NCBI RefSeq assembly: GCF_003034965.1 | Contig: NZ_PZKE01000019.1 | Span: forward strand, 1 to 42,228 | Direction: 5' to 3' | DNA: 42,228 nt | Origin: Fuscovulum blasticum DSM 2131 | GTDB lineage: Bacteria > Pseudomonadota > Alphaproteobacteria > Rhodobacterales > Rhodobacteraceae | Shown here: positions 15,239-26,626 of the stretch, one piece after another | Position numbering within the stretch: position 1 is the first letter of the stretch | Layout: each line of letters starts with the position of its first letter | Notes under the pieces: generated by a model | Told to the model about the DNA's origin: nothing | Databases searched by the model: none | Seen by the model: the letters and a program-made list of their open reading frames with translations, nothing else | Position numbers and translations under genes: made by a program

Positions 15239-17362
15239 CTAACCGATCTGTTTCAAGGCACGCTCCAGTCGCGCAAGCCTGGGCGCGCCCCCGCTGCGTT
15301 GGGCACGGGCCCGCAGCCCCTCCACATAATCCGGCAAGGTGCGGCACGCCCTGTAGTGCTTCATCAGGGTGGCAAGGCTGGCCTTTCCCGTGGCGATGTC
15401 GCGCATCACCGCGCTGAGAACGCGGCCGTTGCGCAGCATCAGCGCGGTCTTGTGATCGGCATAGCGCAACGGAACGCGCACCACATTCGGCGAGGTGAAC
15501 CGTTCAACGTGACGGCGGTCCATCGGCACCGCAGGATCATAGAACAGCCACACCTGGCTTGCGCTGCGCGCCTCTTCGGCCGCATCCGAGAAATGGCCCG
15601 CCCAATCGGCGCGTTTGCCCGTCGGATAGCGCGGATCCCAGCCTGCCAGACGCGGCGACAAGGTTGACTGGGGGGAAAACGCCGCGACCCTGCACCCCGG
15701 TGCAAGCGACGAAAATGCCGCCGCCCCATAGCCGCCCATTGAGGTGCCGAACATCGTGACCTGTTCGAACTGCTCGAAGAATCCGCTGTCGCGCAGCGAC
15801 CGCAGGTAGGTGTGCAGGTTCACGTCCCGGAACCAGCCCGGCACATAGGACAGCACCCCGAGATGCGACCAGTTCTCCTTGCGAACAAAGTCATATCCCC
15901 AGGGTTGCCGCGAGACCGGGTTCTCACGAACCGAAGCAAGGTTGTCGAACGAGATCAGCAGATGCTCCCGGCTGCGGGCAACATAGGTGCAGGCATAGTT
16001 GGGCATCGAATGATAGAACCCGTGCGCCTGCCCTGACAGGCGCAGGTCGGACAGCCAGGCCGGGGCCGCGATCACGGCCTTGTCGGCCCGCGCGGGGGCT
16101 GGCGTTTCGGAGTCCGGGCCATCATCGGCATCTGCCCAGATCTGCTCTTCCGCCTCTTCCTCGGCCTCAGGCTGGTCTTCGGTCCGAACCAGCCGTTCCG
16201 CCCAGGCCGACTGCGCCTCGGACAGGATCGGCGGAGTGGTGAGGGCCCCGAACGGAACCGGCCAATCAAAACTGTCGAGCGTAATGTTTGCCCCGGCAAG
16301 GAACGCCGCCACGATCTTGGCGGCCTTGGGGTCTTGAACGGCCAGCAGGCGCTCCAGACGCCCCGAAAACTCTGCAATCACCTCTGCATGAAGGCGCGCA
16401 ATTTCGGGATGCCCGGCCAGGAACGCGGCGCGCGTCTCCTGCAAATCCTGCGGACCCGCCCCGAATGGCCCCATCTCGGCCATCGCGAAGTTCAGCTTGT
16501 AATACCTCTGGATCGTGCCCTTGAGGTGCTCTGGCGTCATGAAGGGCAGGGTCTCTCCAGACCCGGTGTGACGCAGAAGAAACGTTTCCTTGTCCTGCGC
16601 CATGAAACTTATGACATGGGCAAGCCCAAGGCCCGGCTTGTCCGGCATCGCCAGCCAGCCCTTTTCAAGATAGCGCTCCGCGACATCTTCCCCCGCCCCG
16701 TTCAGCCATGTGACAGGCTCTTTCCGGCGAATGTATTTTGCCTTGAGCTTGGGGCGGGCGGTCTGCAGCGCCCGCGCCATGCCGGGCCGAAAGATCGTTC
16801 GCAGCGGCACACCCAGGAAAAGAGGGCCGGTCGCCCCGCCCGTTCCCCGCGTGAACCGCGTCGGCAAGGGGGCATCGGCAAACCGCGCCTGGCCGGACCC
16901 GCCGGCAATCTGCATCGTCAGGCTGATCAGATCCGGGACCGTGCTCAGCCCGGCAACCAGATCTTCCAGCCGCCCTGCCCCGGCATCAATCACCAGAAAA
17001 TCATCCGGTTGAAGCCAGAGGAAATACTCGCGCCGCGCGTCGGTTTCGGCTTGCAGCGCCTTCTCCTGAACGCTGATCTCGCGGGAACGGGCATTGGCCA
17101 GACCCGGACGATTTGTCGGACTGAAGGTGATCAGCCCGGCATCGGCCAGCGCCTGCGCAAGTTTCGTGGCCTGCGTGTTCGCCCCGTCGCCATGCACCGT
17201 GATGGCTTCAATCCCCAGGGCCCTGTGGTGCAACACCCAATCCACAAGCTGCGGGGCGCTGTCCTGCATCAGCATATGCAGCGCAAGATCGGGCAGCTTG
17301 ATTTTCTTACGCGGGAAACCCTCTTTCAGGGACGTTCTGGCGCTTTCCATGGTCCGTTCCAT
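15239..17362 (-). CDS. Glycosyltransferase-like/alpha-beta hydrolase fusion, degenerate GT
   Basis: This 707-aa protein has an N-terminal half (about 25-330) that follows the GT2-like layout of its upstream paralogue. However, the metal-binding DGDE is replaced by Q118-P119-D120-D121, so transferase activity is doubtful. An acidic linker (about 395-425) leads to a C-terminal alpha/beta hydrolase domain with nucleophile elbow GTSMGGYGA (S541), D609 (FYDPAVP) and H637 (ADHKTAL), which gives a complete triad in the right order. It starts 14 bp after the paralogue's stop, so they are co-transcribed. A role in modifying a surface glycan is inferred from the neighbours. Confidence 0.8.
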   Translation of the reverse strand: MERTMESARTSLKEGFPRKKIKLPDLALHMLMQDSAPQLVDWVLHHRALGIEAITVHGDGANTQATKLAQALADAGLITFSPTNRPGLANARSREISVQEKALQAETDARREYFLWLQPDDFLVIDAGAGRLEDLVAGLSTVPDLISLTMQIAGGSGQARFADAPLPTRFTRGTGGATGPLFLGVPLRTIFRPGMARALQTARPKLKAKYIRRKEPVTWLNGAGEDVAERYLEKGWLAMPDKPGLGLAHVISFMAQDKETFLLRHTGSGETLPFMTPEHLKGTIQRYYKLNFAMAEMGPFGAGPQDLQETRAAFLAGHPEIARLHAEVIAEFSGRLERLLAVQDPKAAKIVAAFLAGANITLDSFDWPVPFGALTTPPILSEAQSAWAERLVRTEDQPEAEEEAEEQIWADADDGPDSETPAPARADKAVIAAPAWLSDLRLSGQAHGFYHSMPNYACTYVARSREHLLISFDNLASVRENPVSRQPWGYDFVRKENWSHLGVLSYVPGWFRDVNLHTYLRSLRDSGFFEQFEQVTMFGTSMGGYGAAAFSSLAPGCRVAAFSPQSTLSPRLAGWDPRYPTGKRADWAGHFSDAAEEARSASQVWLFYDPAVPMDRRHVERFTSPNVVRVPLRYADHKTALMLRNGRVLSAVMRDIATGKASLATLMKHYRACRTLPDYVEGLRARAQRSGGAPRLARLERALKQIG

Positions 17363-17376
17363 TTGGCGTATCTCGG

Positions 17377-19599
17377 TCAGCGCGACTTGGGCTCAAGCCC
17401 TGCGGCCCGCGCTTCCAGCATCCGGGCGACATTCGGGCGCCCGTTCTGCCGGGCAATCCGGGACAGGCGCAACACCCAGTCAAGGCGGCGGCGGCCCAGC
17501 AATCTGGCGCCAAGTGCGTCCAGATACCAGGGCTGCATCCGGGCCGAACGGTAAAGCCTGTGAAAGCCGGTCTCATCCAGAGTCCGCGTCGCCAACCCCC
17601 GCACAACCTTGCTGAGAAGCTCGCTCTGGCGCAGCCGCAGAGCCGTCTTGTGGCCGGCAAGCGGGGTTGGCAGGAAGGTGATGTTCGGCCCCGAGAACCG
17701 ATCGACATGGGCGCGGTCTGCGGCTTCCAGCGGATCGTAGATCAGGAAGACCCTTTCCGCAGATGCGGTTTCACCCGCGGCATCCGCAAAATCGCCCTTC
17801 CAGTTGGCCAAACGCCCCGATGGAAAGCGCGTTTCCCAGGGAACCAGGGCAGGCGAAAGGGTGGATTGCGGTGAAAACGCAATCACCTGCGCCCCCGGCG
17901 CCAGGGATGAGAAAGCGCAGGCGGCATAAGCCCCCATCGACGTTCCCGAGAAGGTCACGGTCTGGTAGCGCGCAAAAAGCCCGCTATCGCGCAGATGACG
18001 CAGGTAATCGAACAAGACATCATTGCGGAACCAGTTGGCCCGGAAGGCAAAGATGCCAAGCTGCGACCAGTTCGATTTGCGCGCGAACTCATAGCCCCAG
18101 GCCTCACGGTCAATCTGTTCGTCCCCGACCTGTGACAGGTTGTCGAAGCTGACGAACAGATGCGCGCGTTCTCGTTCGACATGCAGCGCGGCGAACTCTT
18201 CTTCCGAGTGATAGAAGCCGCGGCGCCAGGGCGACCGGCGCAGATCAATCAGCCATTGCGGCGGCACGTCCGGGCGGGGCTCGGCCTCGGCCGGCGCGGC
18301 AGCCGTCTCCGGGGCGGGCGCCGGATCGGCGGCCGGCTCGACCCAGGGCGTCATTGCCGAAAGCGGCATGGTCGGCACCACAGCGTCCGCGTGCAGCGGC
18401 GTCAGCAGGATGGGCGACCGGATCACAGGGCGCGCTTGCGCTGGCGCCGCCGCCTCGGCCTCATCCAGCGCAACCGGCCGGGTCGCCTCCGCGCGCTCTC
18501 GCCGCGCCTTCAACTCGGCCTGGCGGCGCCGGGTTTCGGCTTCCAGGATGGCAGGATCGAACAGCCGCACATACTGATCGGGGGCCTCGGCCTGCAACTG
18601 GGCCTTCAGCCGGTCGATCTGCTTCCGATACTCTTCGATCGCAGTCGCATGAAGCCCCCCCAGCTCCGGGATAAGCCCGAACAGTTCTGCGCGCGCCTCG
18701 TCTACCCGGTCAGCCCAACGGGTGATCCCGGTCTCGGGAACCACATTCAGGTTGTGCTGATCATAATAGTCGAAGTTGATCCGTTCCGCGTTCGAACTGT
18801 TGGCGGTGCCCCGCCAGCGCTTCATCAGGAAGACTTCGCTTGAGCGGATCATGTAGTGGTTCACATGGCACAGGTCATAGCCCGCCATTTTCGGAGAGGT
18901 GGTCCAGCGGCTGCGCAAAAGCGGCGTGGTGACGTCTTCCCCCGAACCGTTGACGAACAGCAGCGGATGGGCCGGCATCCCGTAAAAATTCTTGAAGACG
19001 GGCCGATGAACGCCCAGTTGCTGAACAGGCAAGGGCCTGAACATGGACTTCACCGCAAACTGGCTGTGGGTGAACGGCACGTCCTTCGGAGAGGCTAGCG
19101 TGAACTGCCGGATCTGCAGGTCATCCCGGAACGGGATCACCCCGCCATTGCCGAAGATGCGCCATTGCGCGGCAACGGCATCGGTGCGCGGCGGCAGCGC
19201 TGCGAACAGGTCGTCCAGCGTGCCTTCGCCCACGTTGACGGTAAAGAACTCGTCGCCATCCAGAACGGCAACCCAGTCGCTGTTCTGAACTTCGGGCAGG
19301 GCGATCGCGCGGGAATAGGCGCGCCGCTGCGGGTCTTCCGGCAGCCCGGGCAGAAGGGTGCCGTTGTCGTAATGGCTGACAATCCCCGCCGCATCCAGAA
19401 TCTGCAGCATCTCATGCGTGCCATCGGTGCAATCGTTGGAATAGATCACAAAGCGGTTGAAGCCGATCAGCCGGTGATAGCACAGCCATTCCAGAAGAAA
19501 CGGCCCCTCGTTCTTGATCGTCGTCACAACGGTGCGGATCGCATTCGATTTCCATCGTGCGGCCTGCTCTTGTTCACGCGGGCGAATATTCATGGACAA
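17377..19599 (-). CDS. GT2-like glycosyltransferase/alpha-beta hydrolase fusion
   Basis: This 740-aa protein has an N-terminal glycosyltransferase domain beginning VVTTIKNEGPFLLEW with a canonical DGDEFF (D114, D116) for metal and nucleotide-sugar binding. It then has NGSGED and a DLCHVNHYMIRS segment typical of Glyco_tranf_2_4 proteins. A Pro/Ala-rich linker (about 375-450) joins a hydrolase domain with GTSMGAYAA (S554), D622 and H650. The TTG at 19599 has an AGGAA seven bases upstream; the ATG at 19593 is the alternative. It is first in a two-gene operon with its degenerate paralogue. The pairing of glycan transfer with ester cleavage or formation is inferred. Confidence 0.82.
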   Translation of the reverse strand: MSMNIRPREQEQAARWKSNAIRTVVTTIKNEGPFLLEWLCYHRLIGFNRFVIYSNDCTDGTHEMLQILDAAGIVSHYDNGTLLPGLPEDPQRRAYSRAIALPEVQNSDWVAVLDGDEFFTVNVGEGTLDDLFAALPPRTDAVAAQWRIFGNGGVIPFRDDLQIRQFTLASPKDVPFTHSQFAVKSMFRPLPVQQLGVHRPVFKNFYGMPAHPLLFVNGSGEDVTTPLLRSRWTTSPKMAGYDLCHVNHYMIRSSEVFLMKRWRGTANSSNAERINFDYYDQHNLNVVPETGITRWADRVDEARAELFGLIPELGGLHATAIEEYRKQIDRLKAQLQAEAPDQYVRLFDPAILEAETRRRQAELKARRERAEATRPVALDEAEAAAPAQARPVIRSPILLTPLHADAVVPTMPLSAMTPWVEPAADPAPAPETAAAPAEAEPRPDVPPQWLIDLRRSPWRRGFYHSEEEFAALHVERERAHLFVSFDNLSQVGDEQIDREAWGYEFARKSNWSQLGIFAFRANWFRNDVLFDYLRHLRDSGLFARYQTVTFSGTSMGAYAACAFSSLAPGAQVIAFSPQSTLSPALVPWETRFPSGRLANWKGDFADAAGETASAERVFLIYDPLEAADRAHVDRFSGPNITFLPTPLAGHKTALRLRQSELLSKVVRGLATRTLDETGFHRLYRSARMQPWYLDALGARLLGRRRLDWVLRLSRIARQNGRPNVARMLEARAAGLEPKSR

Positions 19600-19915
19600 A
19601 GCAACATTCCTGTAATCCGGCTGCGGTCATAACAGAGGGAAAACCGTTTGCCTAATGCGCATGACACCCTACCGAAGACCCGTCCTGCGCAAAGCACAGA
19701 TCCACGGAACAGCCGAAGGCCCGACGACACGGCATGAGGCGCGCAAGGCGTGCGGCAGGCAAAGCCGCCGCCCCGCGCGAAATGTTTCTCAGCAGAACGC
19801 CTGCAATCCGGCGCGGCGCGCCCGGCATGGGCGCCTTCCCCTGCCCGCCGCACAGGCGGTGCCGCCTTTCCTGACCTCGCCAACTGAAATGCGCCGCCAA
19901 TTGGGAAGCGACGCC
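19600..19915. other. Intergenic gap, 316 bp, no gene seen
   Basis: This lies between the start of the GT2-hydrolase operon and the 3' end of the GT61 gene, both on the minus strand. It should contain the operon promoter and a GT61 terminator. A small GGCGG/CCGCC hairpin lies near 19855-19866. I saw no convincing coding region or clear promoter. Confidence 0.5.
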
Positions 19916-21049
19916 TCATTTCTTGGCTTCTGGCTTATTTCTACTGGCCTGCAAGGCAAGGTTCTCATCCAGAGGATAGAACTTGGCCTCGTGCTGGGCG
20001 TTGATCCGTTCAAGATCGGCCTGGCGTTCATCCTCGGTCAGCGGCGGCCAGGGCTTGGTGCCTGAAATCATGCCGCGCTCGCGCAGGGCTTCCCATGTGC
20101 GGGGGAAATCCATTTCCCCGAAAGAACCACGGCCGGGCCGCAGGGCGCGGCCCTGCACCCAATCCTGAACCAGGGTATTGACCTCAAAGGCCTCAATCCC
20201 CTTGAACTCTTTCATCTGGCGCACAAAACTTGGCGCAAGGTCCATGCTGCGCCGCGTCAGAATCCCCACGCGTTGCGAGGCATTTCCGACATAGGCCACC
20301 ATGTGCAAAGGTGAGCAATCCACCGAAATGATGTCGCGCGCCGCCTTGTAATGCGCAATCTGGGCGGCGGCAGAATGCTTTTGCGGATGGAACATCTCAT
20401 AGCCCTCTTCGGCCAGATATTCCTCCAGCAGGCTTTCGGCGATCAGCCCGCCCCGCTGGGGTGGCAGAAGGCTGCGCGAGATGTAAATCCGCTCGGGGCC
20501 CTCGGGCGCAATGCCGGCTCCGGTATGGGTGGCGACAAAATCGCGGAACTTGCGGCTGCCGATCGTCAGATCGCCCATGCCCACACCTTGCCGGGGCACA
20601 TAAAGCTCTTCGACCTGCGTGGGCGCCATGATGCAGCGCACCGGCACATCCAGACCCATGGCATCCATCAGGGGCCGCAGCGCCTTGACGATGTGCTCGA
20701 AGTTGCCGGCTATCTGCTTGGGCGTGAAAAGCACGCCCTCGATCTTGCCGCGCAGTTCGGCCAATGCCCAGGCCCTGGCAAAGGACTCGACAATGAAATG
20801 TCCGAAGTGGCCGTACAGGATACCGCCGAACATCCAGCTTCCGCCAAGGGTTTCATGGGTTTCGGGCATGTCCGGCGCCGTGTTCACGGCTTCCTGGCTG
20901 TTGGACCAACTGATCGAATTCTCGACCATCTGGCCGTCGGGGGTCAGCACGCCCGAAGCCTGCTGTCGCCCGCGCCCCTCGGCAGGTGGCGGGACAAGCA
21001 TCGCGTCACGGACGAGAACAAGATCGTCCTTGGCTTCCAACATGAACAT
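19916..21049 (-). CDS. GT61-family glycosyltransferase
   Basis: This 377-aa protein resembles the GT61 (formerly DUF563) family. The segment WMFGGILYGHFGHFIVESFA, the later ERIYISRSLLPPQRG, and the C-terminal stretch DIISVDCSPLHMVAYVG are typical. These enzymes transfer sugars such as xylose or hexoses in the cytosol or at the membrane; the substrate cannot be read from sequence. The start is ATG-TTC-ATG and the first ATG was used. It lies upstream of the GT-hydrolase pair on the same strand, so a common surface-glycan role is plausible. Confidence 0.85.
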   Translation of the reverse strand: MFMLEAKDDLVLVRDAMLVPPPAEGRGRQQASGVLTPDGQMVENSISWSNSQEAVNTAPDMPETHETLGGSWMFGGILYGHFGHFIVESFARAWALAELRGKIEGVLFTPKQIAGNFEHIVKALRPLMDAMGLDVPVRCIMAPTQVEELYVPRQGVGMGDLTIGSRKFRDFVATHTGAGIAPEGPERIYISRSLLPPQRGGLIAESLLEEYLAEEGYEMFHPQKHSAAAQIAHYKAARDIISVDCSPLHMVAYVGNASQRVGILTRRSMDLAPSFVRQMKEFKGIEAFEVNTLVQDWVQGRALRPGRGSFGEMDFPRTWEALRERGMISGTKPWPPLTEDERQADLERINAQHEAKFYPLDENLALQASRNKPEAKK

Positions 21050-21249
21050 CTTACAGACCGCTCCAAAACTGTGACGCCGCGACCCCGAAATGACCGCATG
21101 AACGTGCAGGTTTGACCTACATGACAGAGCCGATGCGGTCTAGCCGTTCTCGCTTCACCTGCACCGCCGCCGCCCCGTCGCGCAAGGTTTGCGGGGCCCC
21201 GAGACCAAGGGCGCAGATCAGGAAATGCTTCGGCGGCGAACCCCGTAAC

Positions 21250-21326
21250 TGGCGATCGCGGGAGGACTCGAACCCCCGACCCGCTGCTTAGAAGGCAGCT
21301 GCTCTATCCAGCTGAGCTACGCGACC
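21250..21326 (-). tRNA. tRNA-Arg (TCT)
   Basis: On the minus strand this is a full 77-nt cloverleaf with acceptor GGTCGCG/CGCGATC, discriminator G and encoded CCA. The D arm is GTAGCTCAGCTGGATAGAGC. The anticodon loop CTTCTAA gives TCT, and the T arm GGGGGTTCGAGTCCTCC is canonical. It decodes AGA. It begins 11 nt after the acetyltransferase stop on the same strand. Confidence 0.97.
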
Positions 21327-21337
21327 GTGCGCTGTTT

Positions 21338-21802
21338 CTAGCGAAGCGTTTTCGTCATGAAAACCGAATTCGGATCTTCGTGATAGCCTTCGAACGGCCC
21401 ACATTCGGCAAAACCCGCCCGCGCATACAGCGCGCGGGCCGCCACGAAGGTGGGCTGGACGCCGGTTTCCAGCGACAGGCGGGCAAATCCGTCCCGCGTC
21501 GCCTCGGCCAGCAGATGCTCCAGCATCGCGCGCGACAGGCCGCGACCGCGGTCTTCAGCCAGGACATGCATCGACTTGATCTCGGCATGGGTCGCATCAA
21601 TGCGCTTGAAGGCGCCCATGGCCACCGGACGCCCCGCATCGCGCATCACGAAGAACCGGATGCCCGGGCTGGCCAGTGCGCCCTTGTCCATCATGTGAAT
21701 GGATTCGGGCGGCGTATCGGCGTGCATGTCGGCGGTATGGCGCTGGAACAGCAGCTCCAGATCCGGGGTCAGCGGGTGTTCTTCGGCAATGGTCACGGGC
21801 AT
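21338..21802 (-). CDS. GNAT-family N-acetyltransferase
   Basis: This 154-aa protein has the acetyl-CoA binding motif A in SMHVLAEDRGRGLSRAMLEH (R85-G86-R87-G88-L89) and the C-terminal ARALYARAGFAECGPF, both standard for GNAT enzymes. The acceptor substrate is unknown. The ATG at 21802 has a good AAGGAG ribosome site; the 40 codons upstream in frame look non-coding. Its stop lies 11 bp before the tRNA-Arg gene on the same strand. Confidence 0.92.
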   Translation of the reverse strand: MPVTIAEEHPLTPDLELLFQRHTADMHADTPPESIHMMDKGALASPGIRFFVMRDAGRPVAMGAFKRIDATHAEIKSMHVLAEDRGRGLSRAMLEHLLAEATRDGFARLSLETGVQPTFVAARALYARAGFAECGPFEGYHEDPNSVFMTKTLR

Positions 21803-21863
21803 GTCAGTCTCCTTGCCGAAGGACTCGCAGGATCGGAACCCTGCCGCAAGCCTTGGCCCGCGG

Positions 21864-22175
21864 TCAGTGCGTCCAGACGCCCCGGCGGTCGGTGGCGAAA
21901 TTCTCGCCATAGCCGCGGGCACGGATATTGGCCTTGCGCGCCTTGGGTTCGGTCACGGCGACTTCAATCCCGCGGGCGGCGGCATAGGCTTCGGCGGCCT
22001 CGCGCGTATCAAAGCGAAGGCGCACCTGGGTCTGGGTGTCGCGGGTCGAGGTCCAGCCCATCAGCGGATCAACCTCGCGGGCCGACCCTTGGGCGAATTC
22101 CAGCACCCAGCCCTTGGTCTTGGCTGTGCCCGATTGCATGGCGGTCTTGGCTGGCTGGTAGATGCGCGCGCGCAT
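21864..22175 (-). CDS. ETC complex I subunit, NDUFS4-like
   Basis: This 103-aa protein begins [16 protein letters not shown] and contains [20 protein letters not shown] and [15 protein letters not shown]. This is the ETC_C1_NDUFS4 family, an accessory subunit of respiratory NADH:quinone oxidoreductase in alphaproteobacteria. It acts on the cytoplasmic arm of the complex. The ATG at 22175 has a strong GGAGG. It is probably a single-gene unit, with the acetyltransferase 61 bp downstream. Confidence 0.94.
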   Translation of the reverse strand: MRARIYQPAKTAMQSGTAKTKGWVLEFAQGSAREVDPLMGWTSTRDTQTQVRLRFDTREAAEAYAAARGIEVAVTEPKARKANIRARGYGENFATDRRGVWTH

Positions 22176-22346
22176 GGAAACCTCCGTCTGTCACAGCGGT
22201 TTTGTCCGAACAGGGGGGAAAGCGCAAGGGCCCGCTTCGGCTGCACGCCGCAGGAGGCGGGGCGTACAAACTGCTGCCGGCCGATCGCTAAGGTTGGATG
22301 GGTGTGTGGTCGCGATCGACCGACAGCTTGGTGTGCTGCTTGCCCT

Positions 22347-22361
22347 GTAGTGCTGCACTAC
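22347..22361. promoter_or_regulatory. 15-bp perfect palindrome in the 255-bp gap upstream of the NDUFS4 gene
   Basis: GTAGTGC-T-GCACTAC is a perfect 7-1-7 inverted repeat, followed by TTTT on the plus strand. It lies 171 bp upstream of the complex I gene and 70 bp beyond the methyltransferase stop. It could be an operator or a terminator. The rest of 22176-22430 shows no gene. Confidence 0.35.
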
Positions 22362-22430
22362 TTTTAGGCGAACCGCAAGCCTTTGATGCACATCTCGCCC
22401 CAATTTTGCCGTAATTTTTTCCGGCAAGTG

Positions 22431-23285
22431 TCAGCGCGGCTGCAAACGCAGGATGAGATAGCGGTTGTAGTGGCAGAATTCTTCGGCTGTCCGGGTCGTG
22501 TCGGCCAGCCGTGACATCAGGTTCCGGCTGCGCTTTTCCGACAGGACCAGCCGCAACACCCGCGACAGCAGCCAGTAGATCCGCGGCCGCGCCCGGCGGA
22601 TTTCCTGCTGGCAGCGCGTCACGCCCAGACCCAGAACGTTGAAGAACTGCTGTTCCAGCGTGATCGAGGGCGCAACGCTTTCGGTGATGTCCTCTTCATG
22701 CGCAAGCTGAAGCGGCTGGCCGGCCAGTGCGCCGTGAAAGGCCGTCAGCTTGTGCCCGCCCCCGGGCTTGGGCCCATGCACATCGCGCCCCAGATAGGCC
22801 TCGGTGCGGAAACAGTCGGCAATCAGGATCTGCCCGCCGGGCGCCAGAAGTTGCAGGCAGCGCGGCAGGCTGAACTCCATCGGGATATACTGGAAACTTT
22901 CCGAGAACAGGCACAGGTCGAACGACCCCTGTCCGGTGAAATCCTCGAACCGGCATTCATGCACCACGGCCTGCGGGGCGTTCGCCCGGCACCGGCCCGC
23001 CAGATAGGCCGACGGCACAACGATCTCGACACTGTGGCCCAGCGCGATCAGCTTCCTGGCCGTCTCGCCGGCCCCGCCGCCAATGTCGAGGATTCGCAGC
23101 CGCCCCGCCGGTAACTGGCCGAACAGCTTGTCGGTATAGGCGTCCTGCGCCTGCCGCAGGTTGCCGGCAGACAGCTCAAGCCCGTCCCACAGCCCGTAAT
23201 GCAGATTCTCGGCCCCGGTGAGCCATTTGATAAGGGCAAGCCCGGTATCCAGGCCAATGGCGCGCGTGTCGATTTTTTCTCCCAT
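22431..23285 (-). CDS. Class I SAM-dependent methyltransferase
   Basis: This 284-aa protein carries SAM motif I at about 65-73 (ILDIGGGAG) and later DLCLFSESFQYI and LLAPGGQILIADC, typical of small-molecule class I methyltransferases. The N-terminus (GLALIKWLTGAENLHYGLWDG) resembles enzymes of natural-product or lipid methylation; the substrate is unknown. The ATG at 23285 has AAGGGA upstream. It is divergent from uvrB across 97 bp. Confidence 0.88.
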   Translation of the reverse strand: MGEKIDTRAIGLDTGLALIKWLTGAENLHYGLWDGLELSAGNLRQAQDAYTDKLFGQLPAGRLRILDIGGGAGETARKLIALGHSVEIVVPSAYLAGRCRANAPQAVVHECRFEDFTGQGSFDLCLFSESFQYIPMEFSLPRCLQLLAPGGQILIADCFRTEAYLGRDVHGPKPGGGHKLTAFHGALAGQPLQLAHEEDITESVAPSITLEQQFFNVLGLGVTRCQQEIRRARPRIYWLLSRVLRLVLSEKRSRNLMSRLADTTRTAEEFCHYNRYLILRLQPR

Positions 23286-23336
23286 GGATTTCCCTTAGCG
23301 GGTTCCGCGGATTCCGGCAATCCGGCGCTTGAACCG

Positions 23337-23351
23337 GAACAAAAACAGATC
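23337..23351 (+). promoter_or_regulatory. Imperfect LexA-like box upstream of uvrB
   Basis: GAAC-N7-GATC differs at one base from the alphaproteobacterial SOS box GAAC-N7-GAAC. It overlaps the hairpin ACAGAT-CAA-ATCTGT (23346-23360), 32 bp before the uvrB ATG. LexA control of excision repair genes is known in the class; binding here is not shown. Confidence 0.3.
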
Positions 23352-23382
23352 AAATCTGTTCCGTCCGAAGGGAATCACCCAC

Positions 23383-25562
<2,180 letters not shown>

Positions 25563-25566
<4 letters not shown>

Positions 25567-26192
25567 GCCGCCTGCTGCGGCACCAGCGCCAGATCCTTCA
25601 GCGCGGCGCCCTCCGGCCCGTGCGTGCCCCGGATCAGGAAACCGGGGCGCGTCACTTCGGGGTGATCCTCGGCCCAGTCGCGGAAGCGGTCGTTCGACAC
25701 AACCGAAGCCCGGCGCTTGCGCGCCTCGGCCAGAACCAGCGGGTCGGCGGGCTGGCCCTTGGCGGCGACAAGAATCTGCTTCTGCGGCAGGTTCAGCACC
25801 TTGGACAGCTCCCACGGACCCATCCAGTCACCACCAACCTTGTAGCCCACATTGGCATCGAACCAGATGACCGGCTGAAACCCCTGCGATTCCAGCAGGC
25901 GCAGCACATCGGAAACGGTCGCCAGCGACGGGCCGACCGGGTTCCAGTACAACACGTTCGACCCGTCGACGATGATCCAGCGCGGGGTTGCCCGCTTGCC
26001 GCGCGACGGGCGCCGCTTCTGGCCAGCGTCGCGCGTGGCCGGGCTGGGCCCGCGCGCCGCGCGCAGCGCCAGCACGAAGCTGGCCACCGCGGCCAGCACC
26101 GCAGCCACGGCCGGGGCCGACTGCGGGTCCAGCACCACGATGGTGATGACCACGAAGGCCAGAACGAAAAGGGCGAAATAGACGACGCGCAT
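25563..26192 (-). CDS. Membrane-anchored NYN-domain ribonuclease-like protein
   Basis: This 209-aa protein has two hydrophobic helices at about 4-21 and 27-45. A basic linker leads to an NYN/PIN-like nuclease domain from about 70. Conserved acidic residues are D76 ([11 protein letters not shown]), D112 (WFDANVGY), D150 and N167-D168 ([10 protein letters not shown]), the pattern of Zc3h12a-like NYN RNases. The fold suggests metal-dependent RNA cleavage at the inner membrane face; the target is unknown. It converges on uvrB with a 4-bp overlap of stop codons. Confidence 0.82.
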
Positions 26193-26259
26193 GTTTGTCA
26201 GGGCAAGGGGGCTAGGGCGGCCTGGGGCCGGTCATACCCCGTTCGCCGGGAAGTTTCCA

Positions 26260-26577
26260 TCAGTAGGCGGTAACAACCTCATACATCACAGGCTCGAAGT
26301 TCTTGCTCAGTTCGTTGATATGGCGATTGCGTTCGCGCATCTCGGGGTTGCGCAGCATGGCCTGATAATCCTCGCGCCGCTGCCATTGCGAATAGTTGCA
26401 GACGCGGGTGCGGGCATCGTTGACATGCAGGCCCGCCGATATGAACCCCGGCTGCTTCGAGATGCACGCCGCCAGCGCGGCCTCCAGCGCCTCGATCAGG
26501 TCAAAGGCCATCGCGGGGGTGGTCTCGAAGGTGGTGATCACGGTCTGGCCTTGAAAGTCCTTGGAAATCTGCGGCAT
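26260..26577 (-). CDS. Antibiotic biosynthesis monooxygenase (ABM) domain protein
   Basis: This 105-aa protein fits one ferredoxin-like ABM domain. It has TVITTFETTPAMAFDLIEAL, then QPGFISAGLHVNDARTRVCN and YSQWQRREDYQAML, the classic small quinol-monooxygenase or heme-oxygenase-like layout. Such proteins form dimers; the substrate here is unknown. The ATG at 26577 follows a GGAGGG ribosome site; the upstream in-frame extension to 26733 is the antisense of the neighbouring gene and is rejected. Confidence 0.88.
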   Translation of the reverse strand: MPQISKDFQGQTVITTFETTPAMAFDLIEALEAALAACISKQPGFISAGLHVNDARTRVCNYSQWQRREDYQAMLRNPEMRERNRHINELSKNFEPVMYEVVTAY

Positions 26578-26626
26578 GGTAAGGCCCTCCTTTTCCGCCA
26601 TCCTGCCACGGGACGCCCCAGAAATC

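Noticed and set aside
21121-21291. Short plus-strand frame running into the tRNA-Arg gene
   Set aside because: It ends inside the tRNA on the opposite strand and has no ribosome site; a typical artefact.
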